A DNA stretch of 64,000 nt, taken from the NCBI GenBank assembly GCA_033182465.1, contig CP137328.1:248001-312000 (forward strand), in the 5' to 3' direction. This DNA is from Sanghuangporus weigelae (Eukaryota > Basidiomycota > Agaricomycetes > Hymenochaetales > Hymenochaetaceae). The notes under the pieces were generated by a model that was not told the DNA's origin, made no database searches, and saw only the letters and a program-made list of their open reading frames with translations. Position numbers and translations under genes: made by a program. This document shows, one piece after another, positions 9,641-20,594 of the stretch (positions are counted from its first letter, which is position 1; the number at the start of each line of letters is the position of its first letter).

Positions 9641-12600
9641 GGACGAATCGGATTGGTGTGCTGCAGTAGATGAGGATGTGAAAGAAGGTGTCGAGTGCCC
9701 ACCTGGTTTCGAAGACTGGTTTGATGAAGACGAAAACGACTATCCTATGGTCGAGCTCTCAGCCAAAGTGACAGAGGATACACCCAAGGAAGAAGAAAGA
9801 ATTAGTCAAGTTATCATTGATTCTGGAAGTACATGTCACCTTTCTCCAAATAAATCTGATTTTATCTCGTTTCGCACTGTTCCGCCGAAGTTACTTCGCG
9901 CAGCGAATAGACAGCCGTTCCACGCTGTTGGAGAAGGAACTATCGAGATAGAACTACCGAATGGAGATTCAGCATCAAAGGTACAATTGAAGGATGTGTG
10001 GTACTCACCTCGAGTGACTTCTACCCTCATTTCAGTGGGCCGTCTCGATTTAATGGGACACGAATTGACTTTTGGAAACGGAAAATGCATCATTATCGAT
10101 CCAGAAGGAAGGAAAATCGCAGACATACCTCGTACTGAACGTGGTCTATACCGTTTCAACGTCGATTCTGCTACATACTTGATCAATGATGAAGATGAGA
10201 GGCAGAAACTCACTGTCGATCAGTTGCATGCGAGATTGGGCCATATATCGCCCAAATCTGCCACCCAGTTGATAACGAAGGGTCTTGTTGAAGGAATCCA
10301 GCTAGACGAATCAGTACCTGCGCCAAAAATGTGTGATTCATGTTTATATGGCCGTGCTACTCGATTCCAGATAGCGAAGGCTTGATCTAGCAAGTTAGCA
10401 GAAAATTTCGGTGATCAAATTCATACCGATCTTTGGGGACCCTCACCTGTCCAATCGATTGGAGGCAAACGTTACTATGTGTCATTTACAGATGATGCCA
10501 CAAGATTTACATACCTGGCAATCATACGATCGAAACGAGACGCTTTTGACTCGTACAAAATGTTTGCTAAGTGGGCCGAAACGCAACATGGTGTTAAAAT
10601 AAAAAGACTTCATTCCGATCGAGAGGGAGAATTCACTGGGAAAGACTTTGTTGAGTTTCTCAAATCTCAGGGAACAGAACAGAAGCTCACCGTTCATGAT
10701 ACTCCCGAACACAATGGAGTTGCTGAACAAGTCAATAGGACAATTGGCGAGAAAATGCGTTCAATGCTGCATAGCAGCGTTTTGCCGAAGAACTTGTGGT
10801 CCGAATGCTGCAAGCATGCAGCATGGTTGAAGAATCGTGTCGTTACCAGACCATTAGGAAATAAAACGCCATACGAGGCGCTTTACGGAAAGAAACCCTT
10901 CTTGAAGGGATTGCCCGAATGGGGCTCTCGAGTCTGGGTACACGACACTAGTAGATCCAAATTGGACAAAAGAGTCCGTGAGGGCAGATGGGTTGGATAT
11001 GATTCAGCATCGAACAGATCACGCATATATTGGCCAGAAAACAAATCACTCACCGTGGAACGAAGCGTATACTTTTCGCCGAGCGACGTCAAATCGATTC
11101 GTCTTGAGAGGGAGGAAGAAAAGGAGACCCCTAGCGAGAAAAACAAAAACGAAGAAAAAGAGACTTACAAATCCAAGACGATCGTCGATGAGGACAACGA
11201 GAACTCTTCTAAATGCATTAAGAAACCCTCTCCATACGTTAGGAGAGTATTGGCCGGCGAGGGATCCGATAGGAGTCTGCCACGGGGCATGCGCACAGCA
11301 GTAGCTGCGGCTGCGGATGTGATTGATGAGAGGGTGGACGACTACGACGAGGAGTATGCGTTCATGGCCGCTATGGACGACGTGGACGTCGTTGAACCAC
11401 ACTCCCTATCAGAAGCGAAAAGACTCCCCAAATGGAGACTGTGGGAGCAAGCTATGAAAGAAGAAATACTCACATTAGAATCAGCTGGTACATGGGAGAA
11501 ACGCGACCACGTACCTAAAGGAACCAACATCGTAGGTTCCAAGTGGGTCTTCAAGGTGAAGAAGGACGCTGCTGGGAAGCCTATATGATATAAAGCAAGG
11601 TTAGTGGCACAGGGTTTCAGTCAAGTCCCAGGAGTCGACTTTTTTGAAACATACACACCTGTCGCGAAACTTTCTACTATCCGAGCCGTCCTGGCCATGG
11701 CAGCACTTTACGACCTCAGGGCTTTCTTCCTCCACAACAAAGACACAATTCTTATTGTGGTGATTCATGTCGACGACTTTACTATTGCTGGAACACGTGG
11801 CGAAACTAGCCAGATAGCTTGGTTCAAGCAACGCTTTCAAGAATATGTCGACATTACTGACCTTGGATCACTTCACTGGCTGCTCGGAATTGAAATCATT
11901 TGGAATCGCGAAAATTGAAGCCTTTCTCTTTCTCAACGGGCCTACATTGATGCTATCTTGCGTCAATTTAACTTTGACGAGCTAAAACCGCTGTCCAGTC
12001 CCATGGACCTAAATGTTCGTTTAACCTCTTCGCAATCTCCACACTCAGCCGAAGAACTTGGCACCATGCGGGACGTACCATATCGAGAGGCGATTGGGTC
12101 CCTAATGTACGCGGCTTTAGCAACTCGGCCCGACATAGCGTTTACTGTAACGCTATTATCCAAGTTTTCCGTGAACCCTGGGCCAGATCATTGGAAGGCC
12201 GTCAAACGTGTATTCGCGTACTTAAAAGGTTCCAGAAATCTTTGGTTGACCTACGGAGGAGTTCAAGGACGTGAGTTGAAAGGCTTTACGGACGCAGATG
12301 GAAGCATGCAGGAAGAACGTCGAGCAATTTCTGGTAATGTATTTATTCTGAATGGAGGAGCCATATCGTGGTATTCGAAAACACAAGAAATTGTCTCGCT
12401 TTCTACAGCCGAATCCGAATACATTGCCGCCACCCATGCAGCCAAAGAGGCAATTTGGCTTCGCCAACTTGTTTATCAATTATTCAAGACGTCTCTTCAA
12501 CCAACAACCATCTTTTCTGACAACAAATCTGCGATTTCCATTACCAAAGAATGTCAGTTCAACGCTCGAACAAAACATATCGATGTTCGATATCACTTCA

Positions 12601-12740
12601 TTTGATGGCTCATCGAGGAAAGGAAAATTCGACTCGTGTTTTGTCCTACCGAGGACATGACAGCCGACATATTTACAAAACCTCTGCCATCTTTCAAAGT
12701 CAAACATTTTGCTTCGGAACTCGGACTTCGCACACTTTGA
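9636..12740 (+). pseudogene. Copia pol: protease, integrase, RT, RNase H (four in-frame TGA, RT deletion)
   Basis: One frame throughout, broken only by TGA at 10383, 11586, 11916 and 12603. Protease motif IIDSGSTCHL at about 9813. GAG-pre-integrase HxxxxH...CxxC near 10225-10350. Integrase core DDE from DLWGP, HSDREGEF and the E of EHNGVAEQ. RT begins with KWVFKVKK, but between about 11700 and 11735 the frame jumps from ALYDLR to the region just before the catalytic HVDDF, so roughly a hundred residues including the fingers are missing. RNase H carries FTDADGS and STAESEYIA. Each TGA stands where copia relatives usually have Arg, for example before the [10 protein letters not shown] block. 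The frame ends at the polypurine tract. Confidence 0.92.
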
Positions 12741-12747
12741 GGGGGAG
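12738..12747 (+). promoter_or_regulatory. Copia polypurine tract
   Basis: TGAGGGGGAG immediately precedes the 3' LTR, the expected place for the plus-strand primer. It overlaps the terminal TGA of pol. Confidence 0.85.
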
Positions 12748-13034
12748 TGTTGGATTATCAAACTGTCGAAGTTCCGATCGAGTTGTTTCACTTGCCGTTT
12801 GGAATGAATATATGGTATTTATTAATCATTTGCATTCTTTCGGTTTTGTGTTTGTCATTCTTGTTTGTCAATTCTCTTTCGCCTTTTTGAATTGTATTAC
12901 CATTCTATTTCTTTACCGTTCTATCCCGACTTATGTCTCAGATCCCTTCAGTATTATAAAACCGCTGTAAAAACTGTATAACAAAATAATAGAGAGTTTT
13001 CCTCTCGGATATTCGTGTTCGCTCCCTCACAACA
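12748..13034 (+). repeat. Copia 3' LTR
   Basis: 287 bp, identical to the 5' LTR, followed by the target duplication TGTCT. Confidence 0.97.
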
Positions 13035-13161
13035 TGTCTTTCAGTGGATTATTGTTTGCATACAAATGTGTCCATTAGGCAAGACTGTTTGGATTCAATA
13101 TGCTTTACGCCGATGCCTCGGGGAGAGACGCCCTGTAATGCTCATGATGAATACACGCTAC

Positions 13162-13293
13162 CACACCGGGCAAAAACTCATTCCGCGCCCTTAGAAATTT
13201 TGATCGGAACGGGTGAGCTCTCATCCGATTGGCTCTTTTTCCATTCTGGGTAACATTTTCACGGTTCGGAAATGAGTTTTTGCCCGGTGTGTA
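13162..13293. mobile_element. MITE of about 132 bp in a CRN1 exon
   Basis: Terminal inverted repeats CACACCGGGCAAAAACTCAT... and ...ATGAGTTTTTGCCCGGTGTG match over about 24 bp with one extra base, enclosing about 80 bp without coding capacity. The host frame is the same on both sides if the element and a 3-bp duplication TAC (13159-13161, 13294-13296) are ignored, which fixes the insertion. It adds 135 bp, so it is frame-neutral, but it brings an in-frame TAG at about 13192. No transposase; the mobilising family is not identified. Confidence 0.8.
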
Positions 13294-14849
13294 TACGTTC
13301 TCTTTTCCGAGTCAGGTGTGAAGAAAATACCCTCAGATTCGGCCATATTCGTCGAGCGAAAGCCTATCAATGAAACACCCTGGTGTTTAATCGATTCTAC
13401 CAGTTCCCCAGAAGGTATTCCTGTAGAAATGAGTGCCGTATATTCGTCGGGCGTAAACCCAATTTACGTCACTTTCCCGGACTCCAATCGCTGGAGAAAG
13501 TTGCATCAAGCTCGGACGCCCGAACTCGCGCTCATGAACCCGTGGTCATGGGAGGAAGTGTCGTGTGTGTGAGTACCAGATATATAATTGTCAATGATAC
13601 TCCGACCAATGAAACGTAGAGCGCGTGCTTTTTCTCTTGATATGCAAGAGGTGCGTCGGAGGTTCGAGCACTACGGGCCGACTGCGCGCATCTGCATAAC
13701 GAACGACAGCGAAGAAATGAAGCGACATGAATACCAGTGCCAGTATGCGATCAACGACATACAGGATATGGCAGCCGTGCTAGATGTCACAATACGCGAT
13801 GCAAGGGATCTCACTACGAAACCTGCGCTAACGTCGCCGGCACCATTTTGGTACAAGATCTGCCTAGTGCGACGGCTAGAATTGGATCGAATTTCATTTG
13901 AACACGATATGTCGATAATATCGGACTTTATTGCGAATCTCTGCGCACTCAGACTTCAGCAACTTGAAGATGATCAAGCCTTGAAAGTCTGGCGACTTTT
14001 CTCAACACACGGTAAAGGAAAAGAAGTGACAGGCGCAATCTTCAAGGCTTACGTCCATGCGAACTTTCGAAAGTGGATTTCGATCGATGCTAGACAGATG
14101 TTCTCTTCTAGAGCGGGTGGACTTCACGAGTCATGTGCATCATACGCGGAGCATCCTCGACTGCAGAGTTCTCTCGATCGTTCTTGGTCAAGTCTCGAGG
14201 GAGTTAAAATAGCTTTCAGTCCGCCCGAGACAGTGTTTGACATGGATGAGAACAGACTGTCGATAAAGCCGAATGTTTACTATCAGCCGAAGAAGGACCA
14301 ACAAGTCGGCATCGATTCTCTGTTTATTCACGATGGCCATCTTCATCTGCTTCAAATGACAGGGGGTATCACACACATGATCAAACCCGAGCTCAAGACC
14401 TTTCTTAAAAAGTTAGATGGTCTTCCATCCAAGGATAAATGGCGCTTTGTCTTTGTGATTCCAGCTGACACTGTGACATTCAACTGTCCGAAGCCCAGCA
14501 TCGTAGTGGGGAAAGTGTTTTCGGACAGATTTGCTGTGCAGGTACGTCCACTTTACATTTTACACCTCAGGAAACACGACTGAGGGTTTCCAAGCGACGA
14601 CCACCGAACTCCAATCAACGACGAGGACGAGGACGTAAGAAGGATTCAAAGTGATAGCGACCAGGGTGAGGTTGCGCTCATTCTGGTAGTAGGGAAAATT
14701 CTTCTAAATTGCATACTAATAATATTTGGTAGATTTTTAAAAATTATTGCTACCTCAGAATTGTTTCCTACAAAACTTGATTATCCCGCAGTTAGGCCGA
14801 GTAGCGTTTCCGTATAGTTCTGTAAAATTATGTCTAAGATATGCAGACA

Positions 14850-15190
14850 AATATATTTATGTTATCTTGAGCTCTTTCTTTCGAGCACATGATTGGATGA
14901 TTATCGATGCCAGGGCAACTCCCCAACGATGATTCCTTCTACATGTATGATCTGTAATGCGAACTCAGATATTCAGAGATCAAAGACAATAACTCATCAT
15001 TCTGTCTCTTTCATGAAGTATGTCTCCGGAAATGAAGAGAATGCATCATATGTATGATCCGAATGTCAAAAATCTCCACTTTCTGAGGTGTCAACTACTT
15101 AGTAGGATATATCTTCCCACTGGCAACTTGGAAAGAAAGGAATCAGTACACGTTCTGTCCCCAAGTGATAATACCAACCAAGTATATAGC
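14850..15190. repeat. Duplicate of the spacer at 5350-5652
   Basis: Matches the intergenic spacer upstream of the 3' end of kinase copy 2, and continues into the kinase fragment that follows. From the end of CRN1 (14654) to here no gene is seen. Confidence 0.6.
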
Positions 15191-15482
15191 CTATGATAAT
15201 AAAATCTCGAGGACGCAAGAAATAACTCGGATGAATGGAAGTTGACCTGGCTTCTCACAGGAGCCCGCTATGAATGGTATCCATTTCTTCCAGGAGGACG
15301 GTATGTCCGAACGAGGCTCTGCGAAGCGCGCCATGCTTGCAGACTCGAACCAGGATGGATACCAGCCGGCATCCGTCCAATCAACAATCCATAGTTGACC
15401 GTCGTCTCCCTAGAATTATATTGAGCGGATGCAGATCCGTGTGTGTGAATACGAGGGGGCCGCTGTCATCGGATGGCGCACT
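15191..15482 (-). pseudogene. APH-type kinase, 3' fragment (copy 4)
   Basis: Only the last about 80 codons and downstream sequence of kinase copy 2 are present. Similarity to 5653-5945 stops abruptly after GCGCACT at 15482. The catalytic region is altered (THTDLHPL in place of THMDLHPR) and the frame is shifted after it. It is a truncated duplicate. Confidence 0.8.
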
Positions 15483-15814
15483 AGCTGACCTTCCACTTGT
15501 AGGCTCAAACTTCAGGCGTGAAGATGTGAACCGGAGCCGCCTTCAGCGGCTGGCACCCATTTCCTCTTCTCTCCTCTCCTCTTCTCTCAATCATGCAGGC
15601 AGTGTATATAAAAATAACGAATTGCGAAATGTGCAGAACAAAACAAAACATCATGTTTTCTTGTACAGCAAGTCCGGAATGAAAGATGCAGATATTTATT
15701 GTCGGTGACTTTACCCACACTCTTATGTTGTACTATAATGTAGTGAAACTATTGGAGTTCCTTCGTCGCCGACCTCAGGCTGTGCATCGAATGTAGTCGA
15801 ATATGGCTGTCCTT
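15483..15814. other. Unrelated sequence joined to the kinase fragment
   Basis: Begins exactly where kinase similarity ends. It has a pyrimidine-rich stretch at about 15560-15595 and a TATATAAA at about 15605. No coding evidence; possibly part of an old solo LTR, but no second terminus was recognised. Confidence 0.35.
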
Positions 15815-16516
15815 GTCTCATGAAGTCACGACTTGTCGAACAGCCTGATCAGGGACATCAAACTCTAGGGGTGTATCTACCCGACTTCCCTGCCGGTAAA
15901 TTCACTCAGAAGAAATTTCGTGGCCTTTTGTTCAACCTATTCTAGCCTTTCTCGGATCCGATGACATTAGTGCTGTAAAAACTCGTGAAAATGATGTCGG
16001 TAAGAGATAGGAGCTGATAGACACTGCCCGAGAGTTGACTGGATTGTGGCCTGTATGCTTAATCGGGATAACTGACTCGTACGGCCAGTTCATATCTCTA
16101 TCTAAGTCCACCACAACAGAGTCACAGAGCACGAAGCCTCTTGCATTAGTCGTGCTTATTCGGTTTACTCGAGGTGGCATCTACCAGATGCCATGCCGGG
16201 TATTTACGCCGAGACTTACTATCGTGATCTTGATACTAATGACTTTCGGTGGCCTCCACTGCTTTACTTGTCTCTCTGTGATCCAGAAGGGCTCTGCAAC
16301 TGCTTAGCGCCTACAGGTATACGAGAGAACTTAGGAGTTCAAGGTCTCCAGATTGATCGCACTTCCTTTCCATTGACAAATTTTATGCCGGCCAGGATTT
16401 TTGAGCCAGTGTTTGTGGCCTCGGATGCCTATAAATACCCCCCTGAACCGATGCATCCTGTACAACCTCGCTCATTTGTGTTGCTGTTTTCCCTCACCAA
16501 CTTCGATTTTTGCAAG
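15815..16516 (+). repeat. Duplicated upstream region, copy 2
   Basis: Counterpart of 1341-2097, ending at the DUF7770-like ATG. Similarity is evident at GCCTGATCAGGGACATCAA and again around the TTTCGGTGGCCTC block. Confidence 0.65.
16430..16436 (+). promoter_or_regulatory. TATA box of DUF7770-like copy 2
   Basis: TATAAAT about 85 bp before the ATG at 16517, aligned with the TATAAAA of copy 1. Confidence 0.5.
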
Positions 16517-17170
16517 ATGTCCTCGCAAGTAGACTTTCTCAAGTCCATGTACGTCGTCGTTGACAGTTTCGTTTGCAGATACACCCCTCCCAGCAGGCCT
16601 ACGATTTACGTTACCAGCAGCGTGAAGTCCAAGCCGGATGCTTTCTCGATGCCCGTCGACAAGTTGGCTATTGTCGGAACGGAGAATAGCGACGGGAAGT
16701 TCTTCCACTTCCGACTCTCCTTCTATGGGAGTCGACGAAGGAGTCCGTCCGCATCAACATGCAGCCGTCCTATACAGACATGAGCTGCCCTATGCGTGGC
16801 GTCGTACTCATAGAGTATAGGAAGTACCCGTTCTCCAAGAAGTTCGGACCAGAGCCATTCGAGAAACTACTGGCTGCCGGTAAGACAGTAGGCACGCTCT
16901 TGAATGTTATCTTTAACAAGCACAATATGGACCAGTACATGTAGGTATAATCAACCGATGTCTTCAGGAGTGTTTGCTGATTGCGCGTAGATTTAACGAC
17001 GAAGGTCAGGGATGTCGCCATTGGTGCGCCTGTGTCCTTGAAAAGCTGGCAGAAGACCAACTTGCTGCCATAGCGTCCCACAAGATTTCGCAGACTACGA
17101 AATCCAGGAACACAGGAAGTTTGGTTCCAAGTTCCCGCTCCCGCGTATCAAGGGCAACTTCTACCACTAG
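16517..17170 (+). pseudogene. DUF7770-like small fungal protein, copy 2 (frameshifts)
   Basis: Exon 1 MSSQVDFLKS is clean, with donor GTACGT at about 16548 and acceptor TTTGCAG. The second exon continues through VDKLAIVGTEN and KFFHFRLSF. It then needs a change of frame at about 16725 to continue as RINMQPSYTDM and VVLIEYRKYPFSKKF. An intron (donor GTAGGT near 16940) leads to the last exon with GCRHWCACVLEKL and the conserved FGSKFPLPRIKGNFYH end; a further one-base slip near 17070 separates those two parts. It is therefore probably a decaying gene, though sequencing error cannot be excluded from one sequence. It pairs with kinase copy 3 exactly as copy 1 pairs with kinase copy 1. Confidence 0.6.
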
Positions 17171-17365
17171 TTCCTTCCATATATCGGACATGATCGAGTG
17201 AAGGCTGATCAAAGAAGTGACAAGTTATCATCCTTTCTACACATCGTATACACCTTTAGAAATGAAATGAATATCTCATACGAGTATTCTGAATGTCGAA
17301 CACATCGCTTCACACGGGCTCGATTAGGCGGAATCTATCTTCTCAGAAAATGTATCAGCGTGCAG

Positions 17366-18383
17366 TCAATCCCAAATGATACTACATACCAAGTTCATGA
17401 TATTAGCTTGCAAAACGTCGAGAGAATAAGAAATAGCTCGTATGAAAGGCAGCTGACCCGGCTTTTCACAAGATCCCGCTATAAACGTTATCCATGAGGT
17501 CCAGGAGGACGGTATGTCCGAACGATGCTTCGCGAAGCGTATCATGCTTGCAGCCTCGAACCACGTTGGATACCATCCTGCGTCGGTCCAGTCAATAATC
17601 CATAGTTGGCCATCGTCGCCCAAAATCATATTTCGTGGATGGAGATCCATATGTGTGAATACAAGAGGAGAACTGTCATCGAACGGTGCACAATCCAAGC
17701 CTTCTTTCCGGAATCGTTGCATCACAACAAGCCTGTTCTGGTACCATCTCGACATCTCACGGTATGAGTGGAAGGGACCAGAACCCTCTTCGGTGAACAG
17801 TCGGCCAGTGCATAGCTACGGAGTACCATCGTTCGAAGGTGGACCGGGAAAAGGAGGTGGGCCTGCTCGAGAAGATATGCATGGATGTAAAAGCGGAGGG
17901 TAATGGCGATCCGTAGACGCATCCACCAGCCGAGCTGGGACCATATGTCTAACAGAACACGGCCAGGTATATACTGCTGGACCAAGTAGGTGTCGTATCG
18001 GCCGGGAAAAACCCTTTCATGCATCGGAACTGGTATCGCCGTATATTTTCGTACAAGTTCTGCCGAGAGACACACTTGAAGGACAACACTTCACCACAAC
18101 ATCTGAAGCTATCCTTGCCACATCTCCAATGTTAGGTTTACCATCCAAAGCGCAGATATATGTGCCCTTGTCGACTCTGGGAGACGAGTCAACCAACTGA
18201 ACTATTTCTTCATCGCTCAGCTGTGATGTACTTAGTACCAGCTGCGGCTGCATAAGCGTGAGTCGAGTGAATCTGGAGCTAAGGACCAACAAGACACACC
18301 TGAGGAACTCTGCATTTACAAAGAAGTATCGGCGAGATGAGATGGTACAGAATACCTTCGAGAGTTCCTACTGTCCACTGCAT
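17366..18383 (-). pseudogene. APH-type kinase, copy 3 (two frameshifting deletions and a TAG)
   Basis: Exon 1 (18383-18300) and the 52-bp intron are preserved as in copies 1 and 2. Damage follows. A small deletion after VVVKCCPS shifts the frame before LSAELVRK. A second deletion after LRFYIH removes the residues before the PPFPGPP block. A TAG sits between that block and CTGRLF. The catalytic THMDLHPRN and IDW motifs survive in the last segment, with a C-terminus longer than in copies 1 and 2. Its 5' neighbour is the intact MYND gene, divergent, about 420 bp away. Confidence 0.85.
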
Positions 18384-18805
18384 GACATGACTTACCATGG
18401 TCATCTCAACGAGCCACGGGTCCGGGGTTGCCGATGAAGTCGGTTACTTCCACTTTTCAGCATGCGCTTACGTGTTTTTGGTGGTACGGATTGATGTTTA
18501 CATAACACTGCCTCAAAGTCGATCAGATGATCATCAAGTCCTAAATTTCACAATAAATAAATAAGCTCACAATTTGTCTGCTCCTTTGCTCCCATATCAA
18601 TCATGCTTCCGTACAAGCTGATTTAGGAGGATGTTCTGCAAAGAAGCTCGAGCTCGTTACGTTTATATATGACATTGCTCAATATAGAGTGTTGGGAATC
18701 GGTTTCCATAGTTGGAGCAATCAATATAAGCTTAACGCCTGTATGTTGTATATCTGTTCCACCCTTACGCTCACGTCGCCTTTGTCTACTTATTACAACT
18801 GACGA
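18384..18805. other. Divergent intergenic region
   Basis: Lies between kinase copy 3 and the MYND gene. No coding sequence recognised; AT-rich around 18540-18570. Confidence 0.4.
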
Positions 18806-20093
18806 ATGTCCTCCAGGTCTGGTACAAACGCGACCATCCTTAACGAACGTGATGAGCTTCTCGAAATCCTCTCCTCTATGGGAGTGAAACTGCCTGCGTC
18901 AACAAAACTACACGTTGATGCACTACAAGAGCGCCTGACAAAGGCACTCGACCGTTCCCAGCGACATGCAGAGCTCTTCCAGCACAGAAGACCTAATGTT
19001 GGGAGTTTCGAACCTTGGATCATGGGCTCCGGGAAGACATTGAAAGAGGCGATGATATCATATAACTTGCAAGAAATAGCTGGCGGAGGAGATATCGGTT
19101 CGTTCAACGAGCTACGAATCATGCTTTCCGAGAGCATAGGGATGATGTACGAGCTTGGGATGGAGTCCGTCTTCGTTTCAGAGGATAGTAAGAAGGATAG
19201 ACTAGTCAAGCTGAAGGTATGGAAGGAATGCTTTATGCTAGTATTTCACGAAATTTGATATCTTGCCCGAAACGAGAAAGGTCACAGGCGTGTACAAGAT
19301 GGAAGATGGCACTCCACTTATTGCTGTCGAATATAAGCTCGGGAATGTCAAAGATGATGATGAGGAAGGCAACCTGATGCTCAACTCTCCTGGCGGTCAC
19401 ACGGTATTCCGGAAGCTCCTCGAGGTCAATGCAACCCACTCGAGTGAAGACAGATCGAGGTCGAGCATAACTGGAATGACACCATCCTACCTGCTCCCTC
19501 TCCACCCACTTAATCACAGGGACATCGGATCTCTATGCAAGGACGTTGGATGTATCATCTGTGGAAATCCATCAGCAGCCCATTGCTCTCGTTGCCGATC
19601 GATTCCTTATTGCGGGGCAGGTACGTAGAGCTCTGATAAGAGTCATATTATACAACTGAGTTATGTCCGTGAAGCGTGCCAACGATCAGATTGGCAACGT
19701 CATAAGACCTCTTGTCTTGCGCTCGATACGGGAACGTGGATACGGACGAAATACTCAACCACGAATCTTCAAGGCATGCTAAATAGGACATCTCAAGCTG
19801 CAGAGAATATTCCCCAGGGGAATGAGCCAACTAGCTACGGGGACAACTCATTCATCATCAAATTGCAACTATCACCTGTCGATGGCAATTCTATGCTGGT
19901 CTACGATCGAAAACGTTCATTCGTCGGCCAACTTCTTCGTTCGAATGATCACGAGAATTTTCAGCGCTTGCAGAGTGTCGTGTCCACTGGCCATCTGGGC
20001 CTGAAGATTTATCTTTGGTCAAAATACGTCGGAGATCATACTTTGGGTATTTGCCTTGATCGGCTCCCTGATCAGGCAACATGTGTTTGGTGA
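18806..20093 (+). CDS. MYND-type zinc-finger protein (intact)
   Basis: Predicted 389 aa from three exons (18806-19216, 19281-19620, 19675-20093) whose phases agree. Residues about 1-135 are helical and unassigned. A MYND zinc finger sits across the second intron: CIIC...CSRC...YC...C...H...C, with all seven Cys and one His in the C-x2-C-x7-C-x2-C-x4-C-x3-C-x7-H-x3-C pattern. Basidiomycete genomes carry many such proteins with MYND followed by a variable C-terminal region; their role is unknown, and MYND domains generally mediate protein-protein contacts. The C-terminal region contains LGLKIYLWSKYVGDH, conserved in the fragment at 4915-5327. It is the only intact member of its duplicated block. 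Confidence 0.85.
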
Positions 20094-20594
20094 CGATGAA
20101 GATATACGCGTGAAATATGCCGTTTGGGCTCTTTTATACCTTATTTTGGTATATACATCTATCATCCTATCACCCTCGATCATGACATCTCATTAGGTTG
20201 ATAGCGGTCAGAATCTTCTCGGCTTTATCCATGTTTGCCTCTGCACAGAATCGAAGAAAAGACAAAGTCTGTCGGTGCTAGTGAACGATTCACGTTACTT
20301 CTGATTCGTCTCCTACAGACTGTATACACCGACCCCTTGACCCAGCCAGAAAATGAATTTGCATATGTTCTGAGTCTGCGTTGGAAGAGGCCGCACTAAG
20401 CACCCGAAACTACAAGTATCCAGGAAAAAAATATACATCTGTAATGATATCGTGATATTTGCCTCTTTCTACTGATACACCAAAATTGCGTGTTTGCCTA
20501 CACACTTATTGCCCAATAGATAATAACAAAGGTCAGAAGGAATTGAGTTACGAGTATAGCTAAAGCTTCAAGCGCCACGAGGAAAGACAACGAT
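20094..20594. other. Intergenic between convergent MYND gene and sedolisin
   Basis: Two convergent 3' ends. No gene or clear structure seen. Confidence 0.4.

Larger units (their letters stand above)
8043..13034 (+). mobile_element. Ty1/copia LTR retrotransposon, defective, in CRN1 intron
   Basis: A 4992-bp element bounded by two identical 287-bp LTRs that begin TGTTGG and end ACA, with a perfect 5-bp target duplication TGTCT at 8038-8042 and 13035-13039. Order is gag, zinc knuckle, protease, integrase, RT, RNase H, diagnostic of Pseudoviridae. It lies in the sense orientation of CRN1, 14 bp past the 5' splice site. It is defective: five in-frame TGA codons, one frameshift between gag and pol, and an in-frame deletion removing most of the N-terminal half of RT. 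Identical LTRs mean recent insertion. Confidence 0.97.
7110..14654 (+). pseudogene. Crinkler (CRN)/RHS-type protein CRN1, interrupted by copia and a MITE
   Basis: Start ATG at 7110. The first about 110 codons are a Crinkler N-terminal ubiquitin-like header (VWCILIDHEKK, LTVWRCTD, LLIEV), then a linker with a basic NLS-like KKRKR after two short introns (7447-7517, 7548-7601). The next exon begins near 7740 (LWDAYWG) and ends at 8028 in a Walker A motif, GQPGIG, split by an intron; the remaining GKT codons resume at 13079. That intron, 53 bp before insertion, now holds the copia element. A 132-bp MITE then interrupts the following exon with a stop. Downstream, an intron at 13569-13619 and a long exon carry the C-terminal domain, with GIDSLFI and LLQMT resembling the core of a PD-(D/E)XK-type nuclease; the last exon follows a short intron near 14541. 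Crinklers are modular intracellular effector or conflict proteins. The exon boundary near 7650-7740 is uncertain. Partly collinear with CRN2. Confidence 0.85.
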
